Assembly: GCF_004014875.1 (NCBI RefSeq) | Contig: NZ_CP034929.1 | Coordinates: forward strand, 2,480,001-2,544,000 | Length of the DNA: 64,000 nt | Source of the DNA: Nocardioides yefusunii | GTDB taxonomy: Bacteria > Actinomycetota > Actinomycetes > Propionibacteriales > Nocardioidaceae | Direction of reading: 5' to 3' | In this document: in pieces, positions 54,319 to 63,043 of the stretch | Layout of the letters: each line of letters starts with the position of its first letter | How positions within the stretch are numbered: position 1 is the first letter of the stretch | Notes under the pieces: generated by a model | What the model was told of the DNA's origin: nothing | The model's database searches: none | What the model saw: the letters and a program-made list of their open reading frames with translations, nothing else | Made by a program: the position numbers and the translations under genes

Positions 54319-56709
54319 ATGGATTCGAGCGACGACCCGATCGCGCAGACCGCTGACCCGGCCCCCACCGCCGGTCCCGCACGCCCCGGCGCACGCCGCC
54401 GGTCGCGGGAGACCGAGGCACCGGTGCGTCGAGGGCCGCTGCACCGCACCTGGCGGATCGTGTGTGCGATCACCCTGACCTTCGCTGCGATCCTGGCGCC
54501 GCTGGCGGCCGCCGGCGTCCTGGCGACCTGGGTGGCCCGGGACTACTGGGAGTCGCTGCCGACCGAACTGCCTGACACCCCGGTCCCGACCCGGTCGAAG
54601 ATCCTGGCCGCGGACGGCAGCCTGATCGCGCAGTTCTACTCCGAGAACCGGATCAACATCACCGCCGAGCAGGTCCCCGACGTGCTGCGTGACGCCGTGG
54701 TCTCGATCGAGGACGAGCGGTTCGACGAACACTCCGGCGTCGACCTCAAGGCGATCATGCGCGCCGCGGTGAGCAACGCCCGCGGCGGCGGCAGCACCCA
54801 GGGCGGTTCCACCCTGACGATGCAGTACGTCAAGAACGTCCTGGCCACGGCGGCCGAGGACGACGAGACCCGCGCCTACGTCACCTCGCGCACCTCCTAC
54901 GTCCGCAAGTTGCGCGAGGCACGTCTGGCGATCGAGGCCGAGAAGAAGATGACGAAGGACGAGGTGCTGCTCGGCTACCTCAACATCGCCTACTTCGGCG
55001 ACGGCGCGTACGGCGTCGGCGCTGCGGCCCGTCACTACTTCAACCGCAAGGTCGTCGACCTGACGCCGGCCCAGGCCGCACTGCTGGCCGGGATCGTGCA
55101 GAACCCGTCGCGGTTCAACCCGGCCCAGAACCCCGAGGACGCCCGGGCCCGACGCAACGTCGTGCTCACCAAGATGCACTCCTTGGGCAAACTCGACGAC
55201 GCCGAGTTCGCCAAGGCCCGCGACTCCAAGATCAAGTTGAAGCTCCGCAACGCCAAGAACGGCTGCACGTCGTCGAAGTACCCCTTCTACTGCCAGTGGG
55301 TGCGCGAGACGTTGGCCAAGGACCCGGCTTTCGGCGAGACCCAGGCGGTCCGCAACGAGCGTCTCTACCGGGGCGGCCTGACCATCAAGACCGCCCTGGA
55401 CCCGGCCAAGCAGGCCGCTGCCCAGGAGGCCGTCGACTCCGTGCTGGGACGCGACAACCGCGTCGCCTCGGTCGCCGCGGTGGTGGAGCCCGGTACTGGC
55501 CGCGTCGTGGCGATGGCCCAGAACCGCTCCTTCGGCACCTCTGCGGAGGGCAAGTTCGACAAGACCGAGATCGTGCTCGGCACCACCCAGGGCATGCAGC
55601 CCGGATCGACGTTCAAGCCGATCACCTTGGCGGCGGCGCTGGAGAAGGGCCTCGACCCCACGGAGAAGATCAACGCTCCGGCTTCCTACCGTCCGGCCAA
55701 CCAGAACCTCCCAGCCAGCGGAAGCTTCACCAACTCAACCGGTGGCGGCACCGGCGACCTCGACGCCTACCAGGCGATCGCACGCTCCTCGAACACCTGG
55801 TTCGTCAAGGTGCAGGAGCGCTACGGTGTGCTCACGGTCGCCGACATGGCCCAGCGTCTGGGCCTGACGTCCCTGCCCCGCAGCGGCAAGCGAGCGATCA
55901 CCGAACGCGACGCGTCCCTGACCCTGGGCGCCTACGAGGTCTCGCCGGTGGAGATGGCCGGCGCGTACGCCACCTTCGCGGCCAGCGGCATCCACTGCAC
56001 ACCGATCGCGATCACCAAGGTGACCGGGCCCGGCGGTTCCAAGGTGGCGGTGCCCTCGGCCAACTGCCACCAGGCGATCGAGTCGTCGGTGGCCTCGAAG
56101 GTCGCCGAGATCATGACCGGCACCATCGACGGCAAGGACTCCGCCCGTACCGGTGCTGAGCAGAGCTTCGGCCGTCCGGCCGCCGGCAAGACCGGTACCA
56201 CCACCGAGAACGCCGCGGTCTGGTTCGCCGGCTACACCCCGCAGTACGCGACCACCGTGTGGGTCGGTGACCCGCGCGGTGCCAGCAAGTACCCGTTGAA
56301 GAACTTCTACGCCAACGGTCGCTTCATCGCCCGCGCCTACGGCGGTTCGGTGGCCGGACCGATCTGGCGCAAGGTGATGGTGGGCGTCCACGAGGGCGTC
56401 GCGGTCCGTGGCTTCGACGAGCCGACCGCCAGCGAACTCGGAGTCGCGGCCGTGCCCCAGGTGCGTGGCCTCGACGCGGGGGCCGCCTACCGGGCGTTGA
56501 CCCGGGCCGGTTTCCGGGTCGAGTTCGAGGACTCGACCACGGACTCCTTCCAGTTGCCCCGCTCGGGTGCGGCCAAGGCGAGCTCACTGCCGTCGGGGGC
56601 GGTCGTGGATTCCACCCCTGCTCCCGGCTCCGCTGCTGGAGTGGGTGCCGTGGTGAAGGTGAAGATGAACACCGGCAGCGACCTGGACTTCGATCTCCCC
56701 CTCGAGTGA
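54319..56709 (+). CDS. Class A penicillin-binding protein with PASTA domain
   Basis: 796 residues from ATG 54319 with AGGAGG upstream; the longer open frame lacks a ribosome site. Cytosolic Arg-rich N-terminus, TM helix at 46-72, then the GT51 transglycosylase with EDERF (Glu131) and GGSTLTMQYVKN, LGYLNIAYFG. The transpeptidase has STFK (Ser430), SSN (490-492) and KTGT (624-627). One PASTA-like domain spans about 713-790 (VPQVRGLDAGAAYRALTRAGF). It polymerises and crosslinks peptidoglycan, like PonA1/PonA2; PASTA makes it closer to PonA2. Confidence 0.95.
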   Translation: MDSSDDPIAQTADPAPTAGPARPGARRRSRETEAPVRRGPLHRTWRIVCAITLTFAAILAPLAAAGVLATWVARDYWESLPTELPDTPVPTRSKILAADGSLIAQFYSENRINITAEQVPDVLRDAVVSIEDERFDEHSGVDLKAIMRAAVSNARGGGSTQGGSTLTMQYVKNVLATAAEDDETRAYVTSRTSYVRKLREARLAIEAEKKMTKDEVLLGYLNIAYFGDGAYGVGAAARHYFNRKVVDLTPAQAALLAGIVQNPSRFNPAQNPEDARARRNVVLTKMHSLGKLDDAEFAKARDSKIKLKLRNAKNGCTSSKYPFYCQWVRETLAKDPAFGETQAVRNERLYRGGLTIKTALDPAKQAAAQEAVDSVLGRDNRVASVAAVVEPGTGRVVAMAQNRSFGTSAEGKFDKTEIVLGTTQGMQPGSTFKPITLAAALEKGLDPTEKINAPASYRPANQNLPASGSFTNSTGGGTGDLDAYQAIARSSNTWFVKVQERYGVLTVADMAQRLGLTSLPRSGKRAITERDASLTLGAYEVSPVEMAGAYATFAASGIHCTPIAITKVTGPGGSKVAVPSANCHQAIESSVASKVAEIMTGTIDGKDSARTGAEQSFGRPAAGKTGTTTENAAVWFAGYTPQYATTVWVGDPRGASKYPLKNFYANGRFIARAYGGSVAGPIWRKVMVGVHEGVAVRGFDEPTASELGVAAVPQVRGLDAGAAYRALTRAGFRVEFEDSTTDSFQLPRSGAAKASSLPSGAVVDSTPAPGSAAGVGAVVKVKMNTGSDLDFDLPLE

Positions 56710-56722
56710 CGCGGGTGGGACC

Positions 56723-56767
56723 ACGCAGGATCACGCCTCGCAGGATCACGCCACGCAGGATCACGCC
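56723..56767. repeat. Three tandem 15-bp repeats at a convergent gene junction
   Basis: ACGCAGGATCACGCC occurs three times (the middle copy begins TCGC). The array starts 14 bp after the PBP stop and includes the stop codon of the converging IclR gene. Confidence 0.9.
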
Positions 56768-57399
56768 AGGGCAGCAGCCACGTCGGCTGCTGCCCTGACC
56801 ACCCGCGGGGCGACGACGGCGTCGTCGAACGGTGCCCCCAACGTCACCACCCCGATCGCGGCGTGGAGCCCGGGCACGTCCCGCACCGGTGCGGCCAGTC
56901 CGTGGGCGCCCGAGTGCCGCTCTCCGGTGGTGACGACGAAGGCGTGCTCGGTGTCGCCCTCACGCAGCAACCGGATCGCACGGCCCGAGGCGCCGTGCCC
57001 GATGGGATGGCGCGAGCCGACGCGGTAGGCGACGTGGAAGTCGGTCCAGGTGGGTTCGACGACGGCCAGAGCCACCGCCTCCTCCCCGTCCGCAACGGTC
57101 AGGTGGGCTGTGCAGCCCAAGGTGTCGGCCAGTTCGCGCAGCACCGGGACCGCGGCGTCGCGCAGGATCGGCAGCACCGATCCCGAGAGCTGCAGCATCC
57201 CCGCACCGATCCGCAGACGTCCTCCGGTCCGGCGCACCAGGGCGTGCAGTTCGAGGGTGGCAACGAGCCGGTGGACGACGGTCCGGTTCATTCCGAGCTG
57301 GTGGGCGAGGTCGGTGACGGTCAGGCCGTCGGTGGTACGGCTGAGCGCCTCGAGCACGCGGATCCCGCGGTCCAACGTCTGGGAGGTCTCGACAGCCAT
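56761..57399 (-). CDS. IclR-family transcriptional regulator
   Basis: 212 residues from ATG 57399 (GTG 57414 is in frame and gives 217). The winged helix TLDRGIRVLEALSRTTDGLTVTDLAHQLGMNRTVVHRLVATLE is typical, followed by an effector domain (VPVLRELADTLGCTAHLTVAD; RHPIGHGASGRAI). At this length it is a little shorter than usual (about 250). Target genes are not apparent: no catabolic operon lies next to it. Confidence 0.92.
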   Translation of the reverse strand: MAVETSQTLDRGIRVLEALSRTTDGLTVTDLAHQLGMNRTVVHRLVATLELHALVRRTGGRLRIGAGMLQLSGSVLPILRDAAVPVLRELADTLGCTAHLTVADGEEAVALAVVEPTWTDFHVAYRVGSRHPIGHGASGRAIRLLREGDTEHAFVVTTGERHSGAHGLAAPVRDVPGLHAAIGVVTLGAPFDDAVVAPRVVRAAADVAAALA

Positions 57400-57451
57400 G
57401 CCTTCCAGCGTCACACGTGGACGCGGACGCCGGAAGGGGCAACTGATCCCG

Positions 57452-59263
57452 TCAGGAGGACTTCTTGAGCGCCCAGTCGCGGATGGCGTTGATCCGGGCG
57501 TGGAGTTGCTCGGCGGTCGCGACGGCTGCTGCCGGGCCGCCGCACTGCTTGCGCAAGGCGGCGTGGGTGACGCCGTGCGGCTGTCCGGTGCGGTGGTACC
57601 ACGCAGCGACGAGTCCGTTGAGCTCGCGACGCAGCACCGAGAGCTGCTCGTGGGTGCTCAACTTGGCGGCGTCCTCGGTGGCCTTCTTGGCCTCGGTGGC
57701 CTTCTGCGCCATCTGCTTCTTCTGCTGGGTGGCGCGGCTCGACTGACGCGAGCGCAGCAGGTCGCGCACCTGGTCGGCCTCGAGGAGTCCGGGGATGCCG
57801 ATGAAGTCCATCTCTTCGTCAGAACCGACCTGGACCTCGCCGGCGTGGCCGAACTCGCCGCCGTCGAAGAGGACACGGTCGAAGGACGCCGTGGAACCCA
57901 GCGCCTCGAAGGCACCGCGCTCCAACTCGCCCGACGCCTTGTCCTCACGGTTGGCGGCAGCGAGGAGGTCGTTCTCGGCACCGAAGATGTCGTCCTCGCT
58001 GCGGACCTTGCGCTTGAGGACGTGGTCGCGCTGGACCTCGAGCTCGTTGGCCAGGGTGAGCAGGTTGGTGACCGAGGGCAGGAAGACCGACGCGGTCTCG
58101 CCACGCTTGCGGGCACGCACGAAGCGGCCCACCGCCTGAGCGAAGAAGAGCGGGGTGGAGGTGGTGGTGGCCCACACGCCGACGGCCAGACGCGGGACGT
58201 CGACGCCTTCGGAGACCATGCGGACCGCGACCATCCAACGGTCGTCGCCGTCGGAGAACTGGGCAATCTTCTTCGACGCCGCCTTCTCGTCGGAGAGGAC
58301 GATGGTGGGCAGCTTGCCGGTGATCTGCTTGAGCAGCTTCGCGTAGGCACGGGCCGACTCCTGGTCGGTCGCGATCACGAGGCCCCCGGCGTCGGGGACG
58401 TTCTTGCGGACCTCGGACAGACGGGTGTCCGCGGCCTGCAGGACGGCCGGCATCCAGGAGCCCTGCGGGTCAAGGGCGGTGCGCAGCGCGTGCTGCATCA
58501 TGTCCTTGGTCATCGGCTCGCCCAGACGGGCCGCGACCTCGTCGCCGGCAGAGGTGCGCCAGCTCATCTCGCCCGAGTACGCCATGAAGAGCACCGGTCG
58601 CACGACGTGGTCGGCGAGCGCCTCGGCGTAGCCGTAGGTGTAGTCGGCCACCGACTGCGGGGCACCCTCGGCGCCGTGCTCGTACCGCACGAACGGGATC
58701 GGGTTGATGTCGGAACGGAACGGCGTGCCCGTGAGGCAGAGGCGTCGGGTGGCGGGGTCGAAGGCCTCACGCACCGACTCGCCCCAGCTCAGTGCGTCAC
58801 CGGCGTGGTGGACCTCGTCGAGGATCACGAGGGTCTTGAACCGCTCGACCCGGATCCGCAGCGCCAGCGGGTTCACCGCGACACCGGCGTAGGTGACGGC
58901 GATGCCCTGGAAGTCCTTGGACGTCTTGCCCTGTCCGGCGGAGTAGGCCGGGTCGATCCCGATGCCCATGCGCGACGCGGCCTCGGCCCACTGGGTCTTG
59001 AGGTGGTCGGTGGGCGCGACGATGACGATCCGGTCGATGATGCGACGGGCCAGCAGTTCACCGGCAACGGTGAGCGCGAAGGTCGTCTTTCCTGCACCGG
59101 GGGTCGCGACCGTCAGGAAGTCACGCGGAGCCTCGTCCATGTACTTCTGCATCGCCGCGGCCTGCCAGGCACGCAACTTGGTCGCGGTGCCCCACGCGGC
59201 ACGCTCCGGCCAGGCCGGCGAGAGAGAAGGAGTGAAGAGGGCGGCGTCGAGCCGTTCACTCAC
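57452..59263 (-). CDS. SF2 DEAD/DEAH-box helicase
   Basis: 603 residues, GTG at 59263. Walker A TPGAGKTT, motif II LDEVHHAGD (DEVH), motif III LTGTPFRSD and motif VI AVGRFVRARKRG are all visible, as in Rad25/XPB-like and ResIII-type helicases. A C-terminal region of about 150 residues is Lys/Gln-rich and coiled-coil-like (RATQQKKQMAQKATEAKKATED). It overlaps the DUF3039 gene by GTGA, an actinobacterial pairing I recall as common. Probably DNA repair or RNA remodelling; the exact role is unknown. Confidence 0.93.
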   Translation of the reverse strand: MSERLDAALFTPSLSPAWPERAAWGTATKLRAWQAAAMQKYMDEAPRDFLTVATPGAGKTTFALTVAGELLARRIIDRIVIVAPTDHLKTQWAEAASRMGIGIDPAYSAGQGKTSKDFQGIAVTYAGVAVNPLALRIRVERFKTLVILDEVHHAGDALSWGESVREAFDPATRRLCLTGTPFRSDINPIPFVRYEHGAEGAPQSVADYTYGYAEALADHVVRPVLFMAYSGEMSWRTSAGDEVAARLGEPMTKDMMQHALRTALDPQGSWMPAVLQAADTRLSEVRKNVPDAGGLVIATDQESARAYAKLLKQITGKLPTIVLSDEKAASKKIAQFSDGDDRWMVAVRMVSEGVDVPRLAVGVWATTTSTPLFFAQAVGRFVRARKRGETASVFLPSVTNLLTLANELEVQRDHVLKRKVRSEDDIFGAENDLLAAANREDKASGELERGAFEALGSTASFDRVLFDGGEFGHAGEVQVGSDEEMDFIGIPGLLEADQVRDLLRSRQSSRATQQKKQMAQKATEAKKATEDAAKLSTHEQLSVLRRELNGLVAAWYHRTGQPHGVTHAALRKQCGGPAAAVATAEQLHARINAIRDWALKKSS

Positions 59264-59538
59264 GCGTCGGAGCCCCCGCCGTTGTTGTCGTCACCGGGAC
59301 CGAACTGGCCCTCCATGATCTCCTTGCACTCCGGGCAGACCGGGTACTTCTCGGGAGAACGGGACGGGACCCAGACCTTGCCGCACAGCGCGATCACGGG
59401 AGTACCCATGATCATCGCCTCGGTGAGCTTCTCCTTCGGGACGTAGTGGGAGAACCGCTCGTGGTCGCCGTCCTCGGTGGGGAGGGTGAGGCGCTCCTCG
59501 ACGGTGGTGCTTCCGGGAGAGAATCCGATCTGGGTCAT
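59260..59538 (-). CDS. DUF3039 family protein
   Basis: 92 residues from ATG 59538. Family pattern RFSHYVPKEKLTEAMIMGTPVIALCGKVWVPSRSPEKYPVCPECKEI with a CxxC pair plus an earlier Cys, a likely small zinc site. Acidic Gly-rich end. It is coupled to the helicase gene through GTGA overlap, which suggests the two act together. Confidence 0.93.
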   Translation of the reverse strand: MTQIGFSPGSTTVEERLTLPTEDGDHERFSHYVPKEKLTEAMIMGTPVIALCGKVWVPSRSPEKYPVCPECKEIMEGQFGPGDDNNGGGSDA

Positions 59539-59555
59539 GGTGTCTCCAGTGTAGG

Positions 59556-60161
59556 TCAGTTGAGGGCAGGATCGGCCGGTCGTGTCGATCGCCACGCGAG
59601 TTCTCCGGGCTGCCTGCGCAACACCTCGCGCCAGAGGTGTTCACTTTCCGGACCGAAGACGTCCTGGGGTTCTCCGGGCACGAGGTCCCAGTCCCCGGCG
59701 TCGATCTCGGACTGCAGTTGTCCGGGTCCCCAGCCGGCGTAACCGGCGAAGAGACGCAGCGCGACGACGCTGTCCCCGACGTCCTCCAACGGGGTGTCGA
59801 GGTCGAGCAGACCGACCGGCCCCAGGACCGAGGTGAACCCTTCCTCCCCACCGGCAAGGGCGTGCTCACCGTTGCGGAGCATCGCCAGCGCCACGGCTCC
59901 GTCCGGGCCGACCGGCCCGCCACGGAACAGCACCTCGGGTTCGGCGACCAGGTGCGCCCACTCCCCCATGACGGTCGCGACGAGCAGCGGCGAGGGCCGG
60001 TTCAGGACGACGCCGAGCGCGCCGTCGTCGTCGACGTCCAGGATCAGCACCACGGTGTCGACGAAGTTCTCGTCCGTCATCGCCGGGCTGGCCACCAGCA
60101 GCATCCCGGGGGCCACACGGGGCCCGGGTCGGTGGCGGGGGTGGACGTCCATGCCTTCCAT
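59556..60161 (-). CDS. YqgE/AlgH family protein (DUF179)
   Basis: 201 residues from ATG 60161, favoured by GGGAGG upstream; the ATG at 60152 has no room for a ribosome site. Motifs PGMLLVASPAMTDENFVDTVVLILDVDDDGALGVVLNRPS, FRGGPVG and LFAGYAGWGPGQLQSEI define the family. Its role is unknown despite wide conservation. It lies 17 bp upstream of DUF3039 on the same strand, probably one operon with it. Confidence 0.94.
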   Translation of the reverse strand: MEGMDVHPRHRPGPRVAPGMLLVASPAMTDENFVDTVVLILDVDDDGALGVVLNRPSPLLVATVMGEWAHLVAEPEVLFRGGPVGPDGAVALAMLRNGEHALAGGEEGFTSVLGPVGLLDLDTPLEDVGDSVVALRLFAGYAGWGPGQLQSEIDAGDWDLVPGEPQDVFGPESEHLWREVLRRQPGELAWRSTRPADPALN

Positions 60162-60221
60162 GATGCCCCTCCCACCCACGTCAGGCATCCGCGGTCCGTC
60201 CGCCCCGGGGCCGTGGTGACC

Positions 60222-60227
60222 TAGAGT
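60222..60227 (+). promoter_or_regulatory. -10 hexamer TAGAGT, leaderless start for the TetR gene
   Basis: TAGAGT, seven bases, then ATG 60235. Confidence 0.5.
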
Positions 60228-60234
60228 TGACCCC

Positions 60235-60909
60235 ATGCCCAGCTCGATCGCCCTGCCTCCGTCGGTGCCCGGAGCTCGACGCGCAGCCTCCGACGCGACC
60301 CGCGCTGAACTCGTCGCTCGTGCCACCGAACTGTTCGGAGACCTCGGCTACGCCGCCACCTCGCTCGATGCCGTCGCCGCGGCAGCAGGTGTGACCAAGG
60401 GCGCGCTCTACCACCACTTCCAGGGCAAGAAGGACCTCTTCGAGGTCGTCTTCGACCTGACCGCACAGCGGATGCTGACCGACGTCCGCGCCCAAGCCAC
60501 CCGCTCCAGCGAGGACGCCCGGATCTCGGAGGCGGTGCGCCTCTTCCTCACCGCCCACTGCGAGCCGCGCTACCGCCAGATCGTGCTGCACGACGGCCCG
60601 GGCGTGCTCGGGTCCGTGGTCAGGGACCCCGCGAAGTCCCCCACCTTCCCGGTGATCGCCGCCTACATGCGCCGGGTGATGCCGGAATGGCATGAGGACG
60701 ACGCCACCCTCGACATGATGGCGAAGTTCTTCTTCTCCGCCTGTGAACAGGCGGCCCACAGCGTCGCCGAGGCCCCCTCGGAGGAGACCGAGGCCGCTCT
60801 GGAACGCGCCGAGAGGTCGCTGCGAGTCCTGCTCGCGGCACTGCGCCAGCTGAGCCGCAACAACCTCGACGCGGCGTCCGCGCTGGCGGCTCCGTACATC
60901 AACAGCTGA
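60235..60909 (+). CDS. TetR-family transcriptional regulator
   Basis: 224 residues. The helix-turn-helix RAELVARATELFGDLGYAATSLDAVAAAAGVTKGALYHHFQGKKDLFEVVF is classical TetR; the effector domain is unlike any I can name. It is divergent from yqgE (73 bp) and could regulate it or itself. Followed by a strong bidirectional terminator. Confidence 0.95.
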   Translation: MPSSIALPPSVPGARRAASDATRAELVARATELFGDLGYAATSLDAVAAAAGVTKGALYHHFQGKKDLFEVVFDLTAQRMLTDVRAQATRSSEDARISEAVRLFLTAHCEPRYRQIVLHDGPGVLGSVVRDPAKSPTFPVIAAYMRRVMPEWHEDDATLDMMAKFFFSACEQAAHSVAEAPSEETEAALERAERSLRVLLAALRQLSRNNLDAASALAAPYINS

Positions 60910-60950
60910 GACACCCCGCAGACACCGCGCACACACCACACGCCTACGAC

Positions 60951-60992
60951 GCACAGGACCCGCCACCGTGGAGAACGGTGGCGGGTCCTGTG
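60951..60992. terminator. Bidirectional terminator between TetR and DUF3048 genes
   Basis: Arms GCACAGGACCCGCCACCGT and ACGGTGGCGGGTCCTGTGC, a perfect 19-bp stem with a 4-nt loop, between converging genes. Confidence 0.85.
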
Positions 60993-61026
60993 CCTCAAGC
61001 GCTGCAGCGCCCGTGACCGCGACCTG

Positions 61027-62019
61027 TCAGGGGGTGACGGTCACCTTGCCGGTGACCGGGACGAGCTCGACCCACGTGCGGCCGGCGGGAACCTTCAGCT
61101 CGCGGCCGTCGACCTTGAGCCGCAGCTCGCCGTCGAGTCCGGTCTTGCGCCAGGTGCCGGTGACGACCTTGCCGTCGTGGAAGAGCTGCGCGACTCCCTC
61201 GCCCTCGAAGACGCTCTCGGGGACGGCGTTGCCGGCGGCGTCGGTGTACCCGGCGTCCTCGACTTCGACGCTCAGGACAAGCACGGTCTCGGGCACGAAC
61301 TCGTCGCCCTCGGCAGCGTTGGAGCGGGCGAGCTCCCATCCGCCGTCGACCGGGGTCCAGGTGGAGGTGTGGGTGCCGAAGCCGACCGCGACGCTCTGGA
61401 CGGGCTCACCCTCGGGGAGGTCTTCGGCGATGCCGAAGGAGAAGTAGTCGTCCGGGCGGGCCGCTTCGGCGGCGTTGGCCTCGGCGAGCTTCGTCAGGTC
61501 GGCCATCAGGTTGTAGGGGCGCTTGCGCGTGGAGTCGCGGAACAGGCCGGTCGCTCCCTCCTCCTGGATCGTGATGCCGGCGGCGTTGATCGGGGCGATC
61601 GCCTCCGGGGCGCCACCGGAGGTGACGATCTGGGCACCGGTGCCGGCGATGATGCCGACGTCGGTGGCACGCATCGACCTGACCGGGCCGACGACCGTGG
61701 GCAGCTGCGAGTAGTAGACCGCCGCGAGACGCGTCGTGCCGCCCTCGACGAGCTCCTCGAAGACCAGGTCCGCCGACGACAGACCCACCTGGGTGGCAGC
61801 TCCGGAGTTGTCGACCTTGACGACGAACGCAGGGTGCTCGACCTCGCCGGTGCCCGTGGCCTCTAGCCCGTTGAAGGGCAGGGTGGAGGGCTGCTCCACG
61901 GCCTTCGGTGCAGCGGACGCCGGGGCGTCGCTCTCCTTCTCGGCGCCACCGCTGCAGGCGGTCAGGGAGAGAGCTGCAGCCACGAGGGCGGCGGTCAGGG
62001 CAGGGGTGCTTCGACGCAC
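61027..62019 (-). CDS. DUF3048 (YerB-like) lipoprotein
   Basis: 330 residues, GTG at 62019 with GGAG upstream. Signal peptide with lipobox SLTAC (Cys22). The two-part DUF3048 domain shows PAFVVKVDNSGAATQVGLSSADLVFEELVEGGTTRLAAVYYSQ, VGPVRSMRATD and the C-terminal VEDAGYTDAAGN...GEGVAQLFHDGKVVTGTWRK. Surface protein of unknown function. Confidence 0.94.
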   Translation of the reverse strand: MRRSTPALTAALVAAALSLTACSGGAEKESDAPASAAPKAVEQPSTLPFNGLEATGTGEVEHPAFVVKVDNSGAATQVGLSSADLVFEELVEGGTTRLAAVYYSQLPTVVGPVRSMRATDVGIIAGTGAQIVTSGGAPEAIAPINAAGITIQEEGATGLFRDSTRKRPYNLMADLTKLAEANAAEAARPDDYFSFGIAEDLPEGEPVQSVAVGFGTHTSTWTPVDGGWELARSNAAEGDEFVPETVLVLSVEVEDAGYTDAAGNAVPESVFEGEGVAQLFHDGKVVTGTWRKTGLDGELRLKVDGRELKVPAGRTWVELVPVTGKVTVTP

Positions 62020-62149
62020 GACGGCTCCGTTCAGGTTCGGGTCAGGCTGGGAGTCTGACTGGGGTCAGCGCAAGGGCTACGGGCGCGGGCCCATTCTCCC
62101 CTGCGCACCGCCCCGGACGTGGAAGCAACTCGCCCCCGGCCCGAGTCCC

Positions 62150-62932
62150 TCATCCGACGAGTTTGAGGCCTCCGTCGACGACGAGCGTCTGGCCGGTGAC
62201 GAACGAGGCCTCGTCGCTGGCCAGGAACGCGACCGCGGCGGCGATGTCGGCCGGCGCCCCCATCCGCTTCACGACCGTGGCTTCGGCGTTGAGCCGACGG
62301 AACTCAGCGACGTCGAGTCCGAGGCGAGCGGCGGTGGCGTCGGTCATGTCGGTGGCGACGAAGCCGGGAGCGACGGCGTTGACGGTCACCCCGTAGCCGC
62401 CGAGTTCGATGGCGAGGGTGCGGGTGAGGCCCTGGATGCCCATCTTGGCCGCGGAGTAGTTGGCCTGGCCGCGGTTGCCCCACGCCGAGACCGAGGAGAC
62501 GTTGACGATCCTGCCCAGACGTTGGGCGACGAACTGCTTCTGGACTTCGCGGGCCACCAGGAAGCTGCCCTTGAGGTGGACGTCGACGACGAGGTCCCAG
62601 TCGTCCTCGCTCATCCGGAACAGCAGGTTGTCGCGCAGCACCCCGGCGTTGTTGACCGCGACGTGCAGGCCGCCGAGTTCGTCGACGACACGTTCGACGG
62701 CAGCGGAGACGTCCCCGGCCCGACTGACGTCGGCGCCGACCCCGATCACCGTCCCGGAACTCCCGTCAGCGCGAGCGGCCTGCATCCGGGTCGCGGCCGC
62801 CTCGGCCTCCACCGGGTCGAGGTCGAGCAGCGCGACCGACGCACCCTCGGCGAGCAGTCGTTCTCCGATCGCGTACCCGATGCCGCGTGCCCCACCGGTG
62901 ACCAGTGCGACCCGTCCGTCCTGACGTCCCAT
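62150..62932 (-). CDS. Short-chain dehydrogenase, FabG-like (3-oxoacyl-ACP reductase type)
   Basis: 260 residues from ATG 62932 with GGGAGG upstream. SDR motifs: cofactor loop TGGARGIG, NNAG, catalytic Ser-Tyr-Lys in NVSSVSAWGNRGQANYSAAK, and the PGFVATDM and FVTGQTLVVDGG segments of FabG. Asp in DLDP after strand 2 would favour NAD(H). Either fatty-acid or another ketoacyl substrate is possible; there are no fab genes around it. Confidence 0.92.
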   Translation of the reverse strand: MGRQDGRVALVTGGARGIGYAIGERLLAEGASVALLDLDPVEAEAAATRMQAARADGSSGTVIGVGADVSRAGDVSAAVERVVDELGGLHVAVNNAGVLRDNLLFRMSEDDWDLVVDVHLKGSFLVAREVQKQFVAQRLGRIVNVSSVSAWGNRGQANYSAAKMGIQGLTRTLAIELGGYGVTVNAVAPGFVATDMTDATAARLGLDVAEFRRLNAEATVVKRMGAPADIAAAVAFLASDEASFVTGQTLVVDGGLKLVG

Positions 62933-63043
62933 GTGCTGTCCTCCCCCGTCGCCATGTGCTGGCGTCATGTGCCGGCGTCCTGTGCTGTCGTCACGTGCTG
63001 CACCGACCTGTCCGGCCGGGCGTGGGCGTCACCCTAGGGGGTT

